Shown here piece after piece: positions 36,325 to 42,323 of a stretch of DNA of 64,000 bases; position 1 is the first letter of the stretch; each line of letters opens with the position of its first letter. Both the position numbers and the translations under genes were made by a program. Source of the stretch: a bacterium. GTDB lineage: Bacteria > AUK180. A model generated the notes under the pieces. That model ran no database searches. It saw only the letters and a list, made by a program, of their open reading frames with translations, and was not told the DNA's origin. The stretch lies in NCBI GenBank assembly GCA_023144005.1, contig JAGLGN010000020.1, forward strand, positions 74,941 through 138,940, given 5' to 3'.

Positions 36325-37283
36325 TCCGATCTCAGCTCCTTGATAAGAATGCCGCCAAGGTAGATCTTGATAACGATCTTTTCACTATGCTTGATCAATT
36401 TATTAATTCGATCACCCCCTTTGAGCTTCTCGGATAAAATGGTCTTTTTGCTGCGCCCTTCATGCAAAACCACCTTGACCCTTTTCGTTCCGAAATAATT
36501 AGGCAGGGTAAAATTCAGATTATAAAATCCATAATCGGTGTTTAGGGGAATGATCCTGTTGATCCCGATCTCAGATGCTTGAGACGAAACAAGGCCTTTC
36601 TGGATCTCAAGGACCATTATTGTGCCCGGCCTCACCACACTGCCCGGCACAAGGCCCTGAAATACCACCGTACCGGAAATATCGCCGCTGGCGCTGATGG
36701 AAAGCCCCATATCTTCGGAAATAGAAGAGATGTAATTGAGATCATTATTCAAGAGATAAGGCACTATCACATGCTTTTTCATCACGCCGTCATTAATATA
36801 TATGTCGATCTCACTCCCCCGCCTGACATTGTCAAAAGGGTCCGGCGACTGGAATATGATCTGATCCTTAAGGTTTACCCTGCCTTTCACGCGGATTATT
36901 CGCCCGACCTTCAAACCCATCCTCATAAGGCTCATATTAGCATTCGAAAGGTCCAGGCCGGTAAGATCAGGACACACGGTCGTATCGTCATTCTGGGATA
37001 CATAGAGTTTAACAGGAAATCCCCGCAATACTTTCTGTCCGTGTTTGGGATGCTGGTAAAACACCGTGGAATCCGGATAATCATAGGTTTTTGAATATTC
37101 AGTATGCACCTTCAAGCCCCGTTTGCGCAATATCGAAGTAGCCGTTTCCAGGACCTCTCCGGTAACAGAAGGTATAATAACCTCTCTTTTTACAAGAAGC
37201 AGATTGACCGAATAGTACCCGCTTAACACGAATACGCCGATACTAAGTACAATTAGAAGGATAACCCTTACCTTTTTCCACAT
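36321..37283 (-). CDS. membrane-anchored PASTA-repeat protein
   Basis: A 320-residue protein with one N-terminal membrane helix, then three PASTA-type repeats (starting VIIPSVTGEVLETA, TVCPDLTGLDLSNA and VIVPYLLNNDLNYI). PASTA domains bind peptidoglycan or beta-lactams, and usually sit on PknB kinases or PBPs; here they stand alone without a kinase. Co-transcription with the following PBP1a gene (4-base overlap) suggests it guides that enzyme. The -10 box lies only 8 bases before the ATG, so the mRNA may be leaderless. Confidence 0.88.
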   Translation of the reverse strand: MWKKVRVILLIVLSIGVFVLSGYYSVNLLLVKREVIIPSVTGEVLETATSILRKRGLKVHTEYSKTYDYPDSTVFYQHPKHGQKVLRGFPVKLYVSQNDDTTVCPDLTGLDLSNANMSLMRMGLKVGRIIRVKGRVNLKDQIIFQSPDPFDNVRRGSEIDIYINDGVMKKHVIVPYLLNNDLNYISSISEDMGLSISASGDISGTVVFQGLVPGSVVRPGTIMVLEIQKGLVSSQASEIGINRIIPLNTDYGFYNLNFTLPNYFGTKRVKVVLHEGRSKKTILSEKLKGGDRINKLIKHSEKIVIKIYLGGILIKELRSE

Positions 37284-37291
37284 ATTTTATT

Positions 37292-37319
37292 ATTATACAG
37301 TTTTAATGTTAAAAATCAA
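37292..37319 (-). promoter_or_regulatory. promoter of the PASTA-PBP operon, probably leaderless
   Basis: Minus strand: TTGATT (37319-37314), a 16-base spacer and TATAAT (37297-37292). Only 8 bases separate the -10 box from the ATG at 37283, so transcription should begin at or next to the start codon, and there is no room for a Shine-Dalgarno. Confidence 0.65.
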
Positions 37320-37359
37320 AAATCTAATAAGGGAATAAATGCGTTTTATACACCTGGTG

Positions 37360-37864
37360 ATCTGATTCATGAATACGGTAACAGTCGTTCCCAAGTGAAC
37401 GAGGTACAAGGTTGGTGCAGAGGAGAATAAGAAAAATAGTGAATAATGGGAGAATAATCGTAGGGGCACGGCATGCCGTGCCCTTCTGAGAGAGTGCGGA
37501 TATTATTTTACAGTTGATTCTAACGGGGCGAAGAGTGTACAATTGCTTCACAATTTTCAACTCTTCGCTTGGAACTTTTGCACCGGGACAGTCGAACTCC
37601 TGCGGAGTACGGCATGTCCCATATCTTGTTTGGGGTGCGGCGTGATATGATTGGAACAGGAGAATTAATGAGTTAAACGAAATATTGATTTTCCGGTTAC
37701 GGGTGTGTTTCTTTTTCCACTTCGTACATCGCACCTAGTACTGTTTTTATCACTTTACACTTCACACTTCACACTTTCTTCTGCACTTGTGCCTTGTTCC
37801 TTCCCCCTGTTCCACTGGGTCCACTTGTCCCTGGGTCCACTGGTGCACTGCGAAACGTGTCCCC
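37360..37864 (+). repeat. composite intergenic repeat, copy A
   Basis: This copy matches 51807-52233 module by module in the same orientation: an opening TCTGATTCATRAATACG, an ATCGTAGGGGC-type segment (here with the inverted pair GGGCACGGCAT/ATGCCGTGCCC), the 138-nt core (37516-37653), a tail ACGAAATATTGATTTTCCGG, a CACTTTACACTTCACAC tract and a closing CTTGTCCCTGGGTCCACTGG. The modules are conserved to different degrees. Apart from this repeat and the two promoters at its edges, the 805-base gap 37284-38088 holds no gene. Confidence 0.75.
37516..37653 (+). repeat. 138-nt core repeat, copy A, with three stem-loops
   Basis: Aligns without gaps to 51939-52076 with three differences in 138 bases by hand count. 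Stem 1: GCGAAGAGT (37528-37536) with ACTCTTCGC (37560-37568), enclosing AATTG/CAATT. Stem 2: GGGACA (37585-37590) with TGTCCC (37615-37620), enclosing ACTCC-TGC-GGAGT. Stem 3: ATATC (37621-37625) with GATAT (37644-37648). It may be a structured RNA, a mobile palindromic element, or a conserved DNA site. Confidence 0.8.
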
Positions 37865-38033
37865 TATCTTACTTCGCTCCAGTGTTCTATTGTTTAAACG
37901 GATGATTCTAATGAAAATAACGAAATATTGATTTTCCGGTTACAGGTGTGTTTCTTTTTCCACTTCGTACCCGCACCTCGAACCTCTTACTGTATTTATT
38001 ACTTTACACTTCACACTTCACACCTCACACTTC
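37676..38033 (+). repeat. tandem copies of the repeat tail
   Basis: The tail module (AACGAAATATTGATTTTCCG..., then TTTCTTTTTCCACTTCGTAC and a TTACACTTCACACTTCACAC tract) occurs at 37676-37777 and again at 37919-38033, so this locus has an extra tail copy compared with the element at 51807. The second copy ends shortly before the promoter at 38052. Confidence 0.75.
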
Positions 38034-38051
38034 TTAATGCTTCACGCTTCT

Positions 38052-38080
38052 TTGCATTAGCAGAGATTCTTTGATATAAT
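38052..38080 (+). promoter_or_regulatory. promoter of the DUF4015-type gene, probably leaderless
   Basis: TTGCAT (38052-38057), a 17-base spacer, TATAAT (38075-38080), then 8 bases to the ATG at 38089. There is no Shine-Dalgarno in that gap. The -35 is a weak match; the -10 is perfect. Confidence 0.65.
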
Positions 38081-38088
38081 AGCATTTC

Positions 38089-39930
38089 ATGAAAAAGACA
38101 TTGAGCATATTACTCCTTATTTCTTCGATCATTCCCCTCTTCGCTCAGGGGGTCTTGATAGATAGAAGAGGCCTGATCTATCGTGAGCATAGTAGTAAAC
38201 TCTATGTGGCTAAAAGCCTCCCCGAGGGAGAGCAAGTCAGGAAACTGGGATGGGACGGAGATGAAAGGTTCTACATCATCACCAAAAAGAATCTCTTTAT
38301 TACTTATGACCGTTTCAAGACAATGCAGGTCTTAACAGAGATTATTCCCCAGGAGGCGGCGATCGGGGAAACGGGAGAGCTCCTTTTTGAGTTCCCTGAA
38401 CTTTCCGATGTTTCTTTCAATGAGACAAATCTCGTAGCTGTCTCCGATTCAACTCTGTTCAGATATTCGTTCGGAGATACAATGGCAGAGAAAGTCAAGA
38501 CCAGAGACGCTTATTACTTCTTCTGCTGTGAGATGGATGATTCCGGTATATATGCAGGCACATCACAAAACGGCGTACTTCATTTCCCATGGGGATCTGA
38601 TGAACAACAGCGGCTCTATAGGGGCTTATCCAATAATTACTATACCAAGGAAACCAATTATTTTGAAGAGGTCATAGGGCTTTTCAGAAAGAACGGAAAG
38701 ATCTACGCGGCGCAGGATTTCGGAATAAATGTTTTCGTCCTGACCGATACAAAGGAATGGCAGCCGCTATCAACTTTCTATGAACAGCATAAGGTCGAGG
38801 ACTTCATGGTAGGCGAAAAATATATCACACTGACCTCGGAAAGCGGAAGCGATCTTCTCTTTATGAACGGTTTAAAATACAAGACAGAGTCAGTTCGGAA
38901 ATTGCCCGACGATTTCATCGCGGGGATCAAATTCGAAGAAGGTGCGGCTTTCCGGCTGCAAAAAGAGCCCGTTGAGAATAATAAACGCGACGGTGTATAT
39001 TCCATTCATATTCCTCCGCATCGCATCCGTGACTTCACTAAGAACATGGAAAAATACAAGAAAATGGGCTTCAACACCGTTGTAATGCCATTCAAGGATG
39101 ATCATGGCTATGTTCTCTTTCCACCTTCATCCCATATTATAAAGAAGGTCGGAGCCGACCATTACAAGTGGAATATGAAGAAAATAATCAAAAGGATCAA
39201 AAAGGGAGGATTCAATGTTGTCGCCCGTGTCGTCTGTTTCAAGGATAAGGTTCTTTTCAAATATGATTCAGGGAGACATGCCTTTGTAAATATTGAGACC
39301 GGAGAACCATGGAAGGGAGCGGAAAAGGAATATTGGGTCGACCCCGGTTCACGATTTACGAGAGAATATGTCCTTGAGATCATCAAAGAGACAGCGCGGC
39401 TCGGTGTATCAGAGATACAGCTTGACTATATCAGATACCCCACAGAGGGAGCCCAGGATATCAGAGGGTCAAGACATATGGAGACACCCATACGCAAGGA
39501 AAAGGTTCTGGCGGCATTTCTGAGAGATGTATCAGCTTCGGTCAACATACCGGTATCTGTAGATGTTTACGGACTCAAGGGATGGTATAACTATGCCGGC
39601 AATCCCGGGCAGGTCATACCACGCTTTGCCGAACATATCGATATTCTCTGCCCAATGCTCTACCCCTCACACTTTGACAGGCGATTCTTTCATAATGAAG
39701 ACCCGCTCACAAGGGTTTACAATATTATTTTTTACGGTGTGAAAAGGAATCTTGAAAAATTTCCCAACCTGGTGATACGTCCGTATATTCAGGCCTTTGC
39801 CAACGGCTCTCCCGAATACTCAAAAGAATATCTGGAGATCCAGATCCGCGCCCTCTACGATGCCGGTGCCTCCGGCTTCACCTTCTGGGGACTTGATATC
39901 CCTGAGGATTTCCGGATACCCGGAATCTAA
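38089..39930 (+). CDS. exported putative glycoside hydrolase (DUF4015-like)
   Basis: A 613-residue protein with signal peptide MKKTLSILLLISSIIPLFAQ. Residues about 20-300 look like a beta-propeller or sensor region. From residue 305 a TIM-barrel domain of the DUF4015 putative glycosidase type follows: YSIHIPPHRIRDF, GFNTVVMPFKDDHGYVLFPP, FNVVARVVCFKDK, IQLDYIRYPTEGAQDIRG, VDVYGLKGWYN and ILCPMLYPSHF. Acidic residues in KDDHG and QLDYIRYP are candidate active-site positions. The real substrate is unknown; a cell-wall or surface glycan is likely because it is divergent from the PASTA/PBP operon. Confidence 0.85.
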   Translation: MKKTLSILLLISSIIPLFAQGVLIDRRGLIYREHSSKLYVAKSLPEGEQVRKLGWDGDERFYIITKKNLFITYDRFKTMQVLTEIIPQEAAIGETGELLFEFPELSDVSFNETNLVAVSDSTLFRYSFGDTMAEKVKTRDAYYFFCCEMDDSGIYAGTSQNGVLHFPWGSDEQQRLYRGLSNNYYTKETNYFEEVIGLFRKNGKIYAAQDFGINVFVLTDTKEWQPLSTFYEQHKVEDFMVGEKYITLTSESGSDLLFMNGLKYKTESVRKLPDDFIAGIKFEEGAAFRLQKEPVENNKRDGVYSIHIPPHRIRDFTKNMEKYKKMGFNTVVMPFKDDHGYVLFPPSSHIIKKVGADHYKWNMKKIIKRIKKGGFNVVARVVCFKDKVLFKYDSGRHAFVNIETGEPWKGAEKEYWVDPGSRFTREYVLEIIKETARLGVSEIQLDYIRYPTEGAQDIRGSRHMETPIRKEKVLAAFLRDVSASVNIPVSVDVYGLKGWYNYAGNPGQVIPRFAEHIDILCPMLYPSHFDRRFFHNEDPLTRVYNIIFYGVKRNLEKFPNLVIRPYIQAFANGSPEYSKEYLEIQIRALYDAGASGFTFWGLDIPEDFRIPGI

Positions 39931-40167
39931 ATGCGAAAAAGATAGTTCAAAAGTTACGCTTCGCAGTGGACCCAGGTACAAGTGGACCCAGTGGAACACG
40001 CTTCGCAGAGCACAAGTGACAAGTGAGAAGAATACAATTAAATGATGGAACACAGAAGGTCTATCTCAAACGATTTATCTCAACTTGGAACCTTGAACCT
40101 TTGAACTTTTGAACAATCTTCTCTACAGAGCAAGGCGTGCCCTGCCCTTGAATACAGAATCATTTAT
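39931..40167. other. intergenic gap with inverted fragments of the repeat
   Basis: No gene seen. Around 39958-40022 it carries TTCGCAGTGGACCCAGG and related pieces, the reverse complement of the closing module of the 37360 and 51807 repeats. Near 40084-40112 is a low-complexity run of variants of TTGAACC, and at 40133-40153 GGCGTGCCCTGCCCTTG. No terminator could be recognised between the two convergent genes. Confidence 0.55.
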
Positions 40168-41562
40168 CTATTTTCTTATCTCCCTCAACTGTTTTTCAAC
40201 AGCCTTAAGCAATGATTTCGCGTCAGCTTCTTTGAATATTCTTCCTGCTTCTATTAAATGATCCTCTGCTTCCTTTTTTTTGTTTAATTTCATCATGATC
40301 CTGGTAAACTCGGCAATACATTCTCCATGTAAGACATCCAAACCTTCCTTTTGAGCAATGCCCATTGCTTCCTTAATAGACTTTATTGATCTTTCAGGAT
40401 CAAATACTACAGCGGCCTTGGCAATTGCAATAAGGGAATTAATTTCATTTGCTTTTGCAGATGCTTGCCGTGAAGCTCCTAAAGCCTTTTCCGCAAAGGC
40501 TAAGGCCTCGGGATATCTTTTTCGCAACGAATTGAGCTCCGAAAATACCTGGTAAGCTTCACTAAGCTGGATCAAACTTTCACTTTTTTCAAATATTTTT
40601 ATTGAACGTTTCAGGTATTTCTCTGCTGACTTCAGATCACTAAGATATAGATAAAGGTGCCCGATATTCATACAGCCTATGCCAATACCTTTTGTATAAC
40701 CTATCTCCTCCGAAATTGAAAGATAGTTTTTGAAATATCTGAGAGCTGTTTTATAATCTTCCCGCTGTGCGTAGATAATTCCAATATTTACAGAGGCGAT
40801 GGCAATTCCTTCCCTAAAGCCAATTTCATTGGAAATAGAAAGGAAGCGTTCAAAATACTTGACTGCCTGATCGGGTTTACCTTTGCCTAAATATATTAAG
40901 CCGATGTCATTAGAAATTTTGCCGATGCTTTGTATCGCATGTATTTCTTCTCCGATCCTGAGAGATCTTTTCATATAATCTAGTGCCCTGTCAAGTTTGC
41001 CTTTTCGCCAGTAGATTGCGCCGATATTAGCCAGAGCGACTCCTACTTGCTCCTTGCTATTGATCTTCTTCATTCTGAAAAGGAATTTGTTAAAATATTC
41101 AAGAGCTTTATCAAGTTCGCCTTTGTTTCGATAGAGCAATCCCATTTCATTATACATTGGTCCTAGCAGTTCGACATCATTTATCTTCTCCAAAATGCTG
41201 ATCGCCTGCTGAAAATACTTTAATGATATGTCGTAATCTCCTTTTCTAAGGAAAATAAGCCCTGCGGTTTTTAAAGCCATGCCATAACTCTCGGATTTAT
41301 CTGTATTTTTTGTTTTCTCAATTGCCATATTCGCGTATTTCAATGCTTTCGAATAATCACTTTTATGCTCGCACAATATATTTGAATAAGACATTATGGC
41401 ATCGATCCGGAATTTCCAATGGACTTTATCGCTTTCCTTGCAATGTGATATTATGTGATCATGATCCTTCAGGGCATCATCAACTTTTCCGATAAGCTTA
41501 TATATTTCACCCCGCTTTTGCAATGCCGAATAATAATGAGTTATCCGCTCTTCCTGCATCAT
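40168..41562 (-). CDS. cytoplasmic TPR-repeat protein
   Basis: A 464-residue protein made almost wholly of about ten TPRs in 40-residue steps (for example YDISLKYFQQAISILEKIND, LDRALDYMKRSLRIGEEI, YKTALRYFKNYLSISEEIGY). There is no signal peptide and no membrane segment. The repeat type is the one usually found C-terminal to kinase-AAA or adenylate-cyclase modules in large signalling proteins; here it begins abruptly, with an in-frame TAA shortly before the start, so it may be a stand-alone scaffold or the remnant of a larger gene. ATGATG gives two possible starts. No convincing promoter was found. Confidence 0.75.
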   Translation of the reverse strand: MMQEERITHYYSALQKRGEIYKLIGKVDDALKDHDHIISHCKESDKVHWKFRIDAIMSYSNILCEHKSDYSKALKYANMAIEKTKNTDKSESYGMALKTAGLIFLRKGDYDISLKYFQQAISILEKINDVELLGPMYNEMGLLYRNKGELDKALEYFNKFLFRMKKINSKEQVGVALANIGAIYWRKGKLDRALDYMKRSLRIGEEIHAIQSIGKISNDIGLIYLGKGKPDQAVKYFERFLSISNEIGFREGIAIASVNIGIIYAQREDYKTALRYFKNYLSISEEIGYTKGIGIGCMNIGHLYLYLSDLKSAEKYLKRSIKIFEKSESLIQLSEAYQVFSELNSLRKRYPEALAFAEKALGASRQASAKANEINSLIAIAKAAVVFDPERSIKSIKEAMGIAQKEGLDVLHGECIAEFTRIMMKLNKKKEAEDHLIEAGRIFKEADAKSLLKAVEKQLREIRK

Positions 41563-41667
41563 AGAAAAGGTACCTGGTCTTTATTTTTTATGCGAGTCGT
41601 GATACTCGTATCCGTCCAATATATCTGTATATTACCGGCCTATTCAACTGTTACACCATACATTATA

Positions 41668-42108
41668 TCACCCTGATATCAAATTCATAATAAAAAATAT
41701 GATAAGTGGATATGCTAAGATAGTCACGCCTGACAAATAAGGCCTCCCCGCCTCTTTGAGCAGAAAACCTGTTTTTCTATCTCTCTTCTTATCGATTAAG
41801 ATCCCGACAACTATTAGAAGTACAATGAATGGGATATCAATAAACAAGTTTCTATTCGCTAATAACGGAAAACCACGAGGCAAAATGGTCCTTACTAAAA
41901 GCAATGGTCCGAATGTTCGGAGGGTAATTATGGTTAAGCGCGGAAGAAAAGCAATTATTATTGCGTACATTATTGCAATTAACAGTACAATAGAAATCTC
42001 TTTGTTCATCGAAAATATAAATAGGGAAACACAGGATAAAATTGAAAGCAATAATAGAATATAGAACAGAATACTCAAATGCGTCTTATCTATTTTTCTA
42101 ACTTTCAT
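41668..42108 (-). CDS. small integral membrane protein, unknown function
   Basis: A 146-residue protein with about four membrane segments (ILFYILLLLSILSCVSLFIF, ISIVLLIAIMYAIIIAFL, FIDIPFIVLLIVVGILI and ILAYPLIIFFIMNLI) separated by basic loops such as DKKRDRKTG. No family recognised. A TATAAA sits 5 bases before the ATG, but no good -35 was found. It is 105 bases upstream of the TPR gene on the same strand and could be in the same transcript. Confidence 0.65.
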   Translation of the reverse strand: MKVRKIDKTHLSILFYILLLLSILSCVSLFIFSMNKEISIVLLIAIMYAIIIAFLPRLTIITLRTFGPLLLVRTILPRGFPLLANRNLFIDIPFIVLLIVVGILIDKKRDRKTGFLLKEAGRPYLSGVTILAYPLIIFFIMNLISG

Positions 42109-42287
42109 CTTGCTTTATAAATTCCCAAATCGGCATATCTTCATATATGCAACTTTTGCAACTACCGGCCCTGTTTTTTGCACTTGTTTCTCCATTTGTA
42201 AACAGCTCTCTCTCCAGTGTAATTATACCATAACCGGAAAGAGAATCCAAAAACGTGACACGCTATACGTCATACGTCACACGGCTA

Positions 42288-42316
42288 TTGACTACTAAAA
42301 AGATTTTTAGTATACT
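42288..42316 (+). promoter_or_regulatory. promoter of the DnaE-like gene, probably leaderless
   Basis: TTGACT (42288-42293), a 17-base spacer, TATACT (42311-42316), then 7 bases to the ATG at 42324. This fixes the start codon: a longer frame beginning at 42255 would start upstream of the promoter. The preceding bases 42252-42282 are a low-complexity tract of TACGTCA/GTCACAC variants. Confidence 0.72.
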
Positions 42317-42323
42317 GATATAT

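Noticed and set aside
37585-37620. tRNA-like segment with GTCGAACTCC inside the repeat
   Set aside because: The pairing forms one simple hairpin with a GGGACA/TGTCCC base; there is no cloverleaf, anticodon arm or acceptor stem of 7 pairs.
37324-37734. Minus-strand open frame of 136 codons in the PASTA/DUF4015 gap, with a similar frame at 51813-52082
   Set aside because: The frames coincide with the structured repeat. All three base differences in the core would change the amino acid, there is no ribosome site, and similarity ends at repeat borders, so it is not a gene.
37750-38050. CRISPR-like array from the CACTTCACAC repeats
   Set aside because: Units are contiguous 7-9 base variants without spacers of constant size, and no cas gene is present.
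42255-42323. Longer N-terminus of the DnaE-like gene starting at 42255
   Set aside because: It would begin upstream of the promoter -35 box and translates the TACGTCA low-complexity tract; the PHP-like motif begins at the ATG at 42324.
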